A DNA stretch of 64,000 nucleotides from Lathyrus oleraceus (taxonomy: Eukaryota > Streptophyta > Magnoliopsida > Fabales > Fabaceae): positions 364,991,877 to 365,055,876 of the forward strand of contig NC_066583.1 in assembly GCF_024323335.1 (NCBI RefSeq), read 5' to 3'. How positions within the stretch are numbered: the stretch's first letter is position 1; every line of letters begins with the position of its first letter. Position numbers and translations under genes: made by a program. Of this stretch, positions 49,996 through 60,473 are shown one piece after another. Below the pieces are notes generated by a model. The model had not been told where the DNA came from, made no database searches, and was given only the letters and a program-made list of their open reading frames with translations.

Positions 49996-51031
49996 TCAAG
50001 GCATTTCTTGTATTCCTTTGACCTTGGCAGGATCAACTTTAATACCCTTCTCGCTGACAATAAAGCCCAAGAACTTACCAGATTGAACCCCAAAAGTACA
50101 CTTATTGGGATTCAAGCGGAGTTTATACTTCCTCAAACGCTGGAATAACTTCAACAAATGCCCAACATGTTCTTCTTCATCACTTGATTTGACCATCATA
50201 TCATCAACGTAAACTTTAATCTCTTTATGCATCATATCATGAAAAAGAGTGGTCATAGCTCTCTGGTACGTTGCACCAGCATTCTTTAAACCGAAAGGCA
50301 TCACTCTATAACATAATGTTCCCCAGGGTGTAATGAATGTGGTATTCTCCATATCTCTAGGTTCCATCTTGATTTGATTATAACCGGAAAATTCGTCCAT
50401 AAATGAAAAGACTTTGAATCTAGTTGTATTGTCTACCAACATATCAATGTGTGGTAGGGGAAAATCATCTTTCAGACTATCTTTATTTAAATCTCTATAA
50501 TCAACACACATGCGGACTTTTCCACCTTTCTTCGGAACATGCACAATATTGGCCACCAATTGCGGATACTCGGAGGTAACAAGAAAACCAACATCAATCT
50601 GCTTTTGCACTTCCTCTTTGATCTTAACTGCCATATCAGCATGCGTTCTTCTCAATTTCTGCTTGACCGACGGGCATTCTGGCTTCAACGGTAATCTGTG
50701 CTCCACAATCTTATAATCCAAACCAGGCATGTCTTGATAGGACCAAGAAAACAGATCAGAATAATCTCGAAGAAGATCAATCAACCCCTTCTTAGCTTCT
50801 GGACACAGTTGAGACCTAATCTTGACTTCCTTCACATCATCCTCGGAACCCAAGTTGACTAATTCAATCTGCTCTTCAAACGGTTGAATGGATTTTTCCT
50901 CATGCTCAAGTAAACGGGATAACTCATCAGATACTTCTTCATCATCAATCTCTTCCTCAACTTCAAACACATGGAAATCAAAGTTTGGAGAGGGAGTAGG
51001 ATCATTATATTCAATGAGTTTGAGAACCAAC
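49996..51031 (-). pseudogene. Reverse transcriptase, unit U8 (longest open RT)
   Basis: One open frame of 344 codons from the exon start (first in-frame TTG after the acceptor; in a spliced product it would be fused to protease) to a TGA after EMP. In order it has an acidic linker (residues 1-65), WSYQDMPGLD (about 96-105), VDYRDLNK (176-183), motif A SFMDEFSGYNQIKM (209-222), MPFGLKNAGATYQ, catalytic YVDD (274-277), and KCTFGVQSGKFLGF. Compared with relatives it has KKGGK for KKDGK and MDEFSG for MDGFSG. RT would copy element RNA into DNA in cytoplasmic particles. RNase H is cut off by the stop, so this is a remnant. Confidence 0.87.
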
Positions 51032-51310
51032 CTGCATAATAATTTGATATTTTGATTTTAGAGAAGTGGAGTGCGATCAAATATTATGCCGATGGAAGAT
51101 AATTATTTATTTAAGTTTTTTGTGATTACCATTTTCAGAAAAAGCAAAAAGAAAAAATAAAACATCATAGATGTGGATGAATAGAATTGTATTTTATTGA
51201 TGATAATAATAATAATGCCCAACAATGTTCACTTCTCCCTTAGGCATAGGAGAAGGATTTTTCTCAAAACAATAGAAAACAAATAACTTAGAACAATGAA
51301 TAATAACAAG
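51032..51310 (-). other. Ogre intron between protease and RT, element L
   Basis: A/T-rich sequence ending in sense TTATTATGCAG before the RT exon. This is the only complete copy in element L. The 5' boundary is uncertain: the protease frame reaches CNNWVVVDV near 51320, and no strong donor GT is obvious after it. The breakpoint that made the array lies inside it at 51241. Confidence 0.6.
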
Positions 51311-52648
51311 AACATCAACAACAACCCAATTGTTGCAAGTCTGGCCATGCATCACAAAGTTGGCGTAAGCTTCGTCTTCATCACCATTATCTTCAATAAC
51401 GGTAGCTGAGTGTTGATCATTGTCATGAATGAACCCTCCACTGCGGAATACTGGTTGTATAACTTTGGCTTTGGTGCTGATGAACTTGGTTGAAATCCTA
51501 GCCTAGATTTGTTCTTGTTCTCGGCGACCTCTACAACACGACCCCATTTGTCAGTGGTTCCAGCTTGAATAGCCTCTCGTGTATCTTTTAAAGAAGACAT
51601 GGATGCCCCAGTTTTCTTTAACTCATCAGCAATAGATAAGGCTTGGAACGGCATTCCAACCTCCTCCTCAGCATCAACGTACATGAAAGATGACAAATGG
51701 CTCACCAACAATGCCTTCTCTCCACCAACAACGACGAGTTTGCCGTTCTTCATAAATTTCAGCTTTTGGTGTAGAGTAGACGTCACGACTCCTGCTTCAT
51801 GAATCCATGGCCTTCCCAACAAGAAACTATAGGCCGGGTGGATATCCATTACCTAGAATGTAATTTGGAAATCACTCAGACTTACCTTTACCGGAAGGTC
51901 CACTTCACCAATGACATTTTACGAGAACCGTCGAACGCTTTGACAATTACGCCGCTATACCTCATCGGGCGCCTTGATAAGAGAGTCTTGATAAAGTTGA
52001 TTTCGGAAGCACGTTCAAAGATGACCCAGTGTCAACCAATACATTGGACAGAGCATCCTTCTTGCAATTCATAGAAATGTGCAAAGCCAAATTGTGATTC
52101 CTGTCTTCCTCGGGAAGCTCTTCATCACAAAAACTCAAATTGTTACAAGAAGTAATGTTGGCAACAATATGGTCAAATTGATCCACGATCACATCATGCT
52201 CAACATAAGCATGCTCTAGCACTTTCTGCAATGCCTCCCTATGTGCTTCAGAATTCATCAGTAGTGACAGCACAAAGATCTTTGACAGAGTCTGGAGCAG
52301 TTGCTCCACAACATTGAATTCAGTCATCTTAATCAACTTTAGCACCTCATCATCATCGCTAGTCTTTAACTTGATAGACTCACCAGACTGACATGTTGGA
52401 TCACTAACTGGATTCACTACTGGAATCTCTGCCTTCTTACTCACTGTCACATCTTCCATAACTTTTGGAAATACTGGACTGAACACACGACTGCTACGGG
52501 TCACCTTTGCAATATCTTCCATATTCACCATTGAATCTGCGACTGGTAAAGGAACCTCTTGACCATCTTCAATCATAGTGGCATTATACTGATATGGCAC
52601 AACTTTATCGGATGCATACTGGACAGGTCCCGCTAACCATATAACCAA
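51311..52648 (-). pseudogene. Aspartic protease region of element L
   Basis: The frame 51962-52648 (228 codons) ends with the retropepsin active site DTGSSLNVLP. The continuation is in another frame at 51352-51849, with LLGRPWIHEAGVVTSTLHQK, the usual C-terminal protease motif of these elements. A frameshift near 51960 and a TAG near 51852 lie between. A further shift separates this from the last exon residues (CNNWVVVDV). The protease would cut Gag and Pol apart. Confidence 0.83.
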
Positions 52649-52693
52649 CGATGATACCGATATATTGACATTATTGCTGCTACTACTATCAAA

Positions 52694-53476
52694 TTAGATA
52701 ACTACCCACTCAGGGGTCTTGAGCAATGGTACAATAACATTCACATCATCTATATCCCTCGACTGTTGAATCTGGATTACATTCTCATCTATCAACTTTT
52801 GGATATATCTCTTAACAACGATACATCCATGGGGGTTCACGCTACAGATTGCACAACCGTCATGGTCATGTTCACAATCATTGATTAAACACAAGGTCTT
52901 ATGCATTTCCACCAACAAAATATGGATACGTCGCACATCAAATACTCGGAAATTCCATGGACAACCGTCCACCATGCTGACAAAAGCGTTACCGTGAGCA
53001 GACAACAGATTGGCTTTCACATTCAGCGCTTTGTCCTCAAAGAACACCATTCCACTCTTCACAAGTTTTTGAACTTCATACTTTAATGGATAGCAGTTCT
53101 CTATATCATGGCTAGGGGTTCCCTGGTGAAAAGCACAATGAAGATCAGGCTTGAACCACCATGGTAGTGGCTTAGGAATTTGCGGAGGATTTCTTGGTTG
53201 GATGAGATTCTTGAGAACCAATGATGGGTATAACTCTGCATAAGTCATAGGAGTAGGGTCAAAGGAGACCTTCTTCCTCTCGAAATTTTGTTGATGATTA
53301 TTGTTGTTGTTGTAGTTGGTTCTTTGTTGCGGTTGTTGATGTTGTTGTTGTTGAAATGGAACTGATTGATTGGAATTGTTGGGAAAAACCAGAATTACTG
53401 AAGAAACTTGATGATGATGTTGACGAGGTTGAGTACTCTTTCTGACATGAGGCCTCCTCTGCCTCCCCACTGACAC
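52694..53476 (-). pseudogene. Gag C-terminal / pre-protease region of element L
   Basis: 260-codon frame in phase with the protease frame and separated from it by one stop near 52694. It has a Q/N/H-rich segment at about residues 40-70, then AELYPSLV and a C/H-rich part (LHCAFHQGTPSHDIENC, then CEHDHDGCAIC). The C-H pattern AFHQGTPSHDIENC is the zinc-knuckle-like motif found at this place in Ogre-type Gag. Confidence 0.75.
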
Positions 53477-54619
53477 TTAGTTAGTTTCTCCCTCCTTCCT
53501 CTTGGAGAAACTCCCACCATATTTCTTGTTGGATGATGCTTCTTCTTTAGACAAACGTCCTTCACAGACTCATTATTCTAGCCTCATCCCTATGTTTACC
53601 ATTTCGGTAAAGTCATTGGGGGAACTCGCAATCATATGTTCGTAATAAAACGAACTCAACGCTATCAATAAGCTCTTTGTCATCCCTTTCTCTTCCAAAG
53701 GTGGACTTATCTAGGCAGCAAGCTCTCTCCATCTCTAGGCATACTCTTTGAACGTCTCCTTATCTTTCTGAGACATAGACCTCAAATGGTCTCTATCAGG
53801 CGCCATATCCACGTTGTACTTATACTTCTTGACAAAGGCCTTGCCTAAGTCATTAAAAGTACAGATGCTTGCACTGTCCAAACCTATATACCACCTTAAA
53901 GCAGCTCCAGTCAAATTGTCTTAGAAATAGTGAATCAACAACTGACCATTATCAGTATGAGTAGACATTTTTCTGGCATACATCACAAGATGGCTTAATG
54001 GGATAGTATTCCCTTTCTACTTTTCAAAGTCGGGGACCTTGAATTTCACCGGGATCTTAACATTGGGGACCAGGCAGGGTTCAACAACACTCTTCCCAAA
54101 CAAGTCTTTCCTTCTCAGGGTTTTTAACTCTTTACGCATCTCGAGGAATTGGTCTTTCATCTCATCCATCTTCTCATATACATCTGGGCCCTCAGATGGC
54201 TCAGAGTGATAGATAATGTCCTCAACATGAGGCAGAGTGTGAACAATAGGAGGTGGCACTGACATGACCGGGCTAGATGTCGGCAGAGAGACAAACATGG
54301 GCGCATACCCCTCAGGCATACAATTTGACAATATTCCCCAAGGGAATCCAGCAGGCATAGAAGGAATGGATTGACTGGAAACAGAAATAGGAATAATTGA
54401 GATAGCAACCTCAGAAATAACAGTCCTCTAGAGAGGAGTTGGTGAAGACTGATTTTTTGCAGCAATGACAAATTCCATCAAAGTTGTTAATCTGGCGATC
54501 TCGTCCTTCAGCTCTCGGTTCTCTTGCTCTTTATGCTCCACGATTCTTGGTTGATTAGCGCGAGTATTGTAATGGTGAGTTAGCTTGGCTGATGCACAAA
54601 ATAAGAACTGATAAGACAT
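53477..54619 (-). pseudogene. Gag of element L
   Basis: It begins (54428-54619) with HHYNTRANQ and a short coiled-coil-like segment (ENRELKDEIARLTTLME), typical of the start of Ogre Gag. A Pro/Ser-rich stretch and an EKMDEMKDQFLEMRKELKTL helix follow at 54017-54358. After a stop near 54017 the remaining frame contains a retrotransposon Gag core (LTGAALRWYIGLD-like) with several stops, down to about 53580. It would form the particle shell. Confidence 0.78.
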
Positions 54620-54836
54620 CTGGCGGAAGAAAACCTGCTATGCAAATGATGCATGAAAATGCAACATTTTATTTATTTGTTTTTAATTTCAAGGAACATA
54701 CAAAGTTCTATTTGCAAATAATAACGATTATAACAATTTGATTGACCATAAAAATCTCTTTTTATTCATAAAATTTGGAAGGATTACACTGAGTACAATT
54801 TCAGAAACTAAAATACAAATACAAGAGAAAAGGAAA
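54620..54836 (-). other. ORF1-gag spacer of element L
   Basis: A/T-rich non-coding stretch. A similar segment with GCAAATGATGCATGAA occurs in element E near 26910. No gene is seen. Confidence 0.6.
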
Positions 54837-56120
54837 CTACCATCCTAAGGATCCCTTAGCAACTGCATCAGACGATCTGGCTATGGGTGCATACTTCCTT
54901 ATGATGCGTCGAATCTCAGACTCAAAGGATGTCTTCATCTGAGCCTTCTCAAGAACTAGCTGATCAAAAATCTTCTTCCAAGCACCGGAAGGCTGAGGCA
55001 TACTAGAGGAAGATATACCCTCTGGCTCTCTCTGTCTCTTCACTGCTCGGTCTTCAAGAATCTCAATAAGTGCATCCTTGTCTTTTGACTCAAGCTATAA
55101 CTCTTCATGCTTTCGGCTCAAAGCATGGAACCGCTCTTCCCATATGTCTTTCTCCTGCTTCATCTTGGCAAGTGCGTCTTCCAACTCCTCTACATCTTGG
55201 CTATGGAGATTTAATGGCTCATCCAAAGACATAGGTATTTCACAAGCATACGACATCTTGAGCAGCAAAGCTTTCTTCTTCATCCAAATACTGTAAGCTT
55301 CCAAAGCTACACAGTTGCATGGACCAAGCTCGGATCTTACTTTCCTATGCACATTATGCCAAGCATGTATCATCCTTTGCTTCAAATGTTGGGGATCTTT
55401 ACCTTCTTGATAGAATATACCTTCTAAATGTGTGTTATTAGGTTTATCTCTCAAAGGGAACCCAAGTTGATGACGAGCCAAAGCAGGGTTGTAGTTGATT
55501 CCACCTTGTGTACTAATGAGAGGCACATTAGAGAATTCACCATAACTATCAATAATATCCACACTACTCAATGCAGAGTCATACCAAACAATATCGTCAT
55601 TAGTGAGAGACATAAGCCTCTGAGACCACCGTAGACATTGCTTGTTCTCCAAGAAAGCAGGCGTCTGAGGCAAGTGCAAAATAAACCACTTGTACAGAAG
55701 AGGAACACATCACACAATAGTCCCACCACCTTTAGAATTCCTTCAATGCAAAGAGAAATACATGTCACCCAACAAAGTCAGAACATGATTCCTAATCAAG
55801 AAGATTCTAATGGTGTTAACATCAACAAAACCGTCAATGTTAGGGAACAAAACTAAACCATAAATGAGCAAAACAAAGATGGCTTCAAAAGCACCCATGC
55901 TACTGGTTTGAGCAAAAACAATAGCTTTACCAATGAGAAACTCAGAAGTCAACCCAAGAATACCTCCTTTCCTCACCAAATGAGCATCAATCTCAGATTT
56001 CTTCAGATGAAGAGCTTCAGCTATAACATGAGATCTGGGAATCTCCTCCAATCCACTAAAGTATACTTTGTTAGATACGAGTATTCCCAAGAGATGGGCA
56101 TATTCTTCAGCTGAAGACAC
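54837..56120 (-). pseudogene. ORF1 of element L (DUF7745-like), 5'-truncated
   Basis: Pieces are at 55743-56120 (125 codons; EEYAHLLGILVSNKVYF, GLVLFPNIDGFVDVNTIRIF), 55095-55679 (194 codons; LTNDDIVWYDSAL, LGPCNCVALEAYSIWMKKKA, ending in a coiled coil EELEDALAKMKQEKDIWEER) and 54837-55043. Stops are near 55742, 55700 and 55095. An extra ORF upstream of gag is a mark of Ogre elements; its function is unknown. The beginning is missing at the junction with the R LTR. Confidence 0.8.
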
Positions 56121-57327
56121 TCTTGTTGTTCTTGTCTAAAGGGTGTGGGTTTATCTAACGTACTATTTACTAAAAGAAGGATCAAAAGAAAATGACTCGC
56201 ACGGATGTCGCATCCACTGCATACGTATCTCATCTGAATATGAGAATCAGAGTCTTCGTAGTTTGGCTAACCTACGGGGTTGTTTTGTGTTTTTTAGATG
56301 AACGACGTTACTACGCAATCTACCGGATGCTCGACCTTTGGAGACTTACTCGCCTGTAATAGAAGGAGTTAACGTGTTCTTAGGAGAAGAAAAATCAATG
56401 AGTTTGTTTGTGTTTTAGGAATTCCCATGCAAAAAGGAAGTCCTAGACGAAGGAACAGTGCTACCTTAATTGACATGCACACGGGAGACTATACGAAGTC
56501 TAGCAATCCTATGGGGAGACGATCACACCGTACAAAACAAACGTGCATAAAGTAAATACGCCAACAAGGGGCTTAAACATATGTGGGTAGGGCTTTAGTC
56601 AAGAGGGGTCATATCAACCTCGACAAACAAGCCATGGAGGGGTAATCAAATGTTCTCTTAACCGCTGACATTGAACATCAGGGTGAGCAGATCAAAAGGG
56701 ATAATGAGGATAAGACCTCATAACTCTTAACCCAGGACAGGGTGAGCTCATGCCAAAAAGTGGGGATTCAGAAAGGTGGAACCCTCTCCACTGACCGACC
56801 GGACAATAGATCTGGGGTTTTTTGCTCTGAAGCATCGACACGTAGTGCGAGCATAAAGAACGACACACTGAATAACGGGGGATTGACTACTAATCCCTTT
56901 TATCCGTCAATTGCCTCTTCGCGGAGGTCTTTAGCATAAAAGTAAACAAACAAAAGAAAACATTGCCTCCTATTGAGGTCTTCCAGCTAAGAAAGCGGTA
57001 AAATACGGGAAAAATGCGAAAGGGATCAAGAGATCTACCACACGGATAAAGATCCGAAATAACAGCAACTAAAGAATCAAGAAACCCAGAGATCTCTCAA
57101 GCTGGCACCATCAAAGAAAGCAAGTAAGTACAAGTAATCGGAATAAATCTCCAAGTGGTATCCCACAAATAAAGTGGAATACCAAGCGAGCTATCTCTTC
57201 AGGAGTCATGTGAGCCCTCACAAAAACTCAACAAACAGGTTAGAGTAACAAGATGCAATCAAGAGAAAACATGTCACAACAAACACAAAACAGATTAGGG
57301 CAAACAGAAAAAAAACAACTACTGTCA

Positions 57328-58006
57328 CGCTCGCTACTGCTTCGCTTAGCGAGGTGCTAGCAAAGCTTCGCTACATGCTCGCCTAGCGAGGTGCTAGCGA
57401 GCGTTTGCGGGTTTTGGTTTCTTCCTTGATAACAATCCGATTTCAGCAACCCCAAACCCTATGGTATCCATCTCAGAAACGAAGTGATTAAACATTCAGG
57501 AATTATTTTATACATTCATGCACATCTAAATTCCTCATACATTTAGAGATTTCAAATTGAAGGCGTAAAGTAATAGGAATAGGGCAAACCTGATTGGAGA
57601 TTGGTTGAAATTGAATTGCACCGTTGGGTTTGCAGAACAACCTTAGGGTTTATATGAGATTGAATTGGTTCTTTGCAGATGAATTCCCTTTAGTCTTTGG
57701 AGGTTGCTCTGAATTAGTTAGCTCTTCTCTAGGGTTTTGTTCCAAGGAAGCTTCAGAGTGTCTTCAGCTTTCACCAATTCTCTGTTCTGTTCTGTTTTCT
57801 TTCTGTCCTCTTTGTTCTACTGAAACCTTTATATTTATAACCTGATTTTCTTGGCTTTGTGGGCTCAAAAGAGAGAGATCCAAGTCCAAGATTTTTCTGT
57901 TATATTTTCAAAACGCGTGGCCTTCGCCTAGCGAAGCATTTGCTCGCCTAGCGAGCATGACAGACTTGGGATTCACTAGGCGAACCACTCTGCTCGCCTA
58001 GCGAGC
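57328..58006. repeat. CTCGCCTAGCGAG imperfect palindromes in the R LTR
   Basis: Copies are GCTCGCCTAGCGAG (57377-57390), TTCGCCTAGCGAA (57923-57935), GCTCGCCTAGCGAGC (57942-57956) and again at 57992-58006. Degenerate copies CTTCGCTTAGCGAG and CACTAGGCGAA are nearby. The arms pair around a central CTA. Confidence 0.8.
57832..57839 (-). promoter_or_regulatory. Candidate TATA box in the R LTR
   Basis: TATAAATA on the minus strand, about 400 bp inside the LTR start and in the sense direction. The sequence downstream in sense holds ACCCTAGAG- and ACCCTAAGG-type motifs, also seen after the E TATA box. Confidence 0.5.
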
Positions 58007-58235
58007 ATGACAACTCAGGAACAGACTTTTGCTCCTTCCAGATTAGCGTTTTGAATGATGAACAGACCTCATGTGAACATGTTGACTGATCACCCAGATA
58101 GAACCCACAAAATGTCTTGGATGATATTCAAGCTTCTTGGAGCTAATTCCGATTGACATGATGAAATGCAATGTGAAATTTTAAATGACCTAAAAATGAA
58201 TGCATGAATGAGGGGTGCAAATTTGAGGTGCTACA

Positions 58236-58249
58236 GCTGCCCTTATTCA
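58236..58249 (-). promoter_or_regulatory. Polypurine tract of element R
   Basis: Sense AATAAGGGCAGC directly before the LTR start TGTAGCACC. It corresponds to the tract of element E with one change (AGGGG to AAGGG). Confidence 0.78.
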
Positions 58250-58469
58250 ATCAACTGGAGACCCGAAAAAGAAGATAGCAGCGGCTCTCGCACTTTCGAG
58301 GTATCAAGGGATTGAATACAATAAAAGCCTGAAAATTTGCACTGAAGTGAAGTGAAGTAACAATGCCTGTCAGAATCGGCAAGGAGGTGGTCTTGAAAGA
58401 AGAACCCGTCTGGTACGGTGAGAGTCGGTCTGAATGCCGAACAAGAATATTAACCTGGATACCAAAATA

Positions 58470-58925
58470 AATGGTAACACAGAAATAACCATGGCCTGAA
58501 TGCCGCTCATCGGTCTGAATATTGGAAATGACTTCGATCTGAGCATCGGAAGATATGAGATTATTAATATCGGTCTGGACACCGAGAGACTGGCCTGAAT
58601 GTCACTTCGGTCTGAATACCGGAAACCTGACCTGAATGCCACAAGTTGCATCGACCTGAACGTCAGAAACTTCTTCGATATGAACATCGGAAAATTGGCC
58701 TGAATGCCACTTCGGTCTGAATACCGGAAAATTGGCCTGAATGCCACTTCGGTCTGAATACCGGAAACCTGGCCTGAATGCCACTTCGGTCTGAATACCG
58801 GAAAATTGGCCCGAATGCCACTTCGGTCTAAATACCGGGAAATTGGCCTGAATGCCACTTCGGTCTGAATACCGGAAAATTGGCTTGAATGCCACTTCGG
58901 TCTGAATACCGGGAAATTTTCCATG
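58470..58925. repeat. 37-bp tandem repeat in element R
   Basis: The unit contains TTCGGTCTGAATACCGG and TTGGCCTGAATGCCA. Regular copies start at 58711, 58748, 58785, 58822, 58859 and 58896, with diverged copies back to about 58470. Each unit has the inverted repeat CGGTCTGAATACCG. It occupies the same place as the 61/66-bp arrays of E but is unrelated in sequence. Confidence 0.93.
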
Positions 58926-60274
58926 CCTGTCAGCATCGGCGGAAATGGGGAGCATGATCATTGAGGCGGGACGTGGGCCAACGACCCATGCTGGGGATAA
59001 TAAGTCATGAACAACCTTCAGTCTGAGTACTGGAAACAAGCTCTGGCTTATCACTTGGGATACCGAGAATGTTTTATGCTTTACATGAGTATGTTTGAAT
59101 TTTTCAATGGCGTAATGCTCCATGAAAATGGAAATGCTATGCGATTTTGGAGGATGCAATGCAATATGATTCTACATGCAGGGATGCAAAATGCTGGGGA
59201 GCATGCCAAGACGAGGCAAGGAATTCATGCTGGGGAAATGATCACCATCTTTTAGGCCCTGGCAAGGCTGTTGGAGATGCACAGCACAAAGAACTCTGTG
59301 GGGAAATGACCCGCCACACGGTGTTCTGGCGAATAACAAAATACCGAGGCTCTGACTGGGGAGAGAATGGCACTGAAAACTTATTGTTGAGGAAGGCGAC
59401 AGTGGTTCTGGCAACCATAATCTGCGGGAGAGACGACTCAGCAGGGAAAGAAAACACCGATACGGTACCGAGATTCTGCTTCAAGGAAAGAGATTATGGA
59501 TCTAGCGTCAAGATCATCGATCTAGCATCGAACTCTAGGGAGCAGCCGCTTCTGCTGGGAAGATACAGTCTGGCACTGTCAACTCTATTGGGGATATACA
59601 GTCTGGCACTGTCAACTCTACTGGGGAGTGTATATTCTGAAACAAATGCTTGGGGAAGTACATCAGTGAGAGCCTGCTGGGGATTGAAGAATCCTACGCT
59701 CGGACCAGCTTTGCAGGGATAAGATACCAAATACCAACTGCTGAAGAAAAAAATCCGCGATCATTTGATGGGGACCTTAAGGAAATGCCCCGAGTGTACC
59801 TGTTCTGAATAGACGATCCAAAGCACTTAAAATTTACAGCAATTTTCAATGTTTATTGAGCATGTACCTGTAAAGCTCTTATGTTTCATGATGCAATGTT
59901 TATCAAAAATTCGGACGTCATTTTTGCAAACAAAACAGTAAAATGAAAATGAACACAAAGATGTATTGAATATCATGATTTTATTGATTGAGTGGCCTCT
60001 GAATAGGCATTTACATCAGGAAGCAATCCCTGGATAAAGGTAATCGCACAAAAGATAAAAAAACAGAAATTAATCTAATGGCAATGTGAAATGGATTTCT
60101 ATCAGGTTCCAATTCTGCTATGACTCGCTCGTCTTCAAGATCCTCCAGATGATCAGCCTTCTGAAAAAGGTGATTGGACTGTTTCCTATCCTTCGGAAGT
60201 TTCCAGTTATCGACATGAGATGAGATTCAGAACCACTCAGGACGCAGCCATTCGCTTAGTCCCTAACTTTTGCA

Positions 60275-60463
60275 TGGATCGCCCTTTTCGGGTTTTCAAT
60301 CCACCGGGATACCCATTTTTTGCCTAAGTTGCCCTTTCAGGTTTTCAACTTACCGGGTGTACAATCTTTTCATTTTTAATCCCTAATTTTTGCCCGAACC
60401 TTTTCATTTTCTTGGTTCGTCGGGATGCCAACTTTTGTCTGGACTATTCTTTTTATTGTCCAG
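60275..60463 (-). other. Four serial stem-loops after the R pol stop
   Basis: TGGAT (60275-60279) pairs with ATCCA (60299-60303). TAAGTTG (60325-60331) pairs with CAACTTA (60346-60352). CGAACC (60395-60400) pairs with GGTTCG (60414-60419). CTGGAC (60439-60444) pairs with GTCCAG (60458-60463). Each is preceded by TTTTGCC- or TTTGT-like sequence and followed by CGGG on the plus strand, so this is a repeated cassette with changing stems. The last one starts 10 nt after the pol stop in sense. Confidence 0.72.
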
Positions 60464-60473
60464 CGGGTCTATT

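Larger units (their letters stand above)
4558..51241 (-). repeat. Tandem array of a 2855-bp pol segment (units U1-U8)
   Basis: Eight head-to-tail units start at 4558, 7411, 10266, 13121, 39821, 42676, 45531 and 48386. They are 2853, 2855, 2855, 2855 (after removing the nested insertion), 2855, 2855, 2855 and 2856 bp long. Each unit holds, in sense order, the 3' part of the Ogre intron, RT, both RNase H domains and the integrase zinc-finger region, stopping just before the integrase core. At each unit joint integrase (GIDMIGMIEPK region) passes straight into intron sequence, with a 3-bp CTT overlap between the two parents. Units are nearly identical by eye. No unit has an open frame through all its domains. 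Confidence 0.93.
48386..51241 (-). repeat. Array unit U8 (first in sense order)
   Basis: 2856 bp, still attached to the rest of the intron and the protease exon. It lacks the 1-bp deletion upstream of RT and the GGA to TGA change, but has the TGA after EMP and the RNase H 1-bp deletion. It is therefore partly ancestral. Confidence 0.92.
56121..58235 (-). mobile_element. LTR of element R (truncated at its 3' end)
   Basis: The inner end GTGCAAATTTGAGGTGCTACA (58215-58235) is almost identical to that of the E LTR and lies next to a polypurine tract. CATCCACTGCATACGTATCT at 56211-56230 aligns with a segment about 400 bp from the far end of the E LTR. The terminal GATGCGACA end is therefore missing. 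The left limit, about 56121-56150, is a junction with ORF1 of element L. No gene is inside. It has clusters of CTCGCCTAGCGAG motifs at 57328-57402 and 57923-58006. Confidence 0.75.
58250..60473 (-). other. Post-pol region of element R
   Basis: Non-coding. It contains a 37-bp tandem array (58470-58925), many GCTGGGGA motifs on the plus strand (59191-59200, 59227-59236, 59673-59683 and others) and a duplicated TACAGTCTGGCACTGTCAAC at 59564-59619. Four stem-loops lie next to the pol stop. A 191-codon plus-strand ORF at 59147-59722 runs through these repeats and is not credible. Confidence 0.78.

Noticed and set aside
4558..51241. The array as a pure assembly artefact
   Set aside because: Units differ at ordered diagnostic sites, one is broken by a properly duplicated insertion, and edge units differ from central ones. 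The exact copy number is still uncertain without reads.
58370..59159. Two overlapping minus-strand ORFs of 185-188 codons
   Set aside because: Both are readings of the 37-bp repeats (FRPKWHSGQ-type translation). The period is not a multiple of three, so frames rotate.
59147..59722. 191-codon plus-strand ORF
   Set aside because: It lies antisense in the post-pol region of element R and runs through short repeats (TCTGGCACTGTCAACTCTA). It has no recognisable domain.
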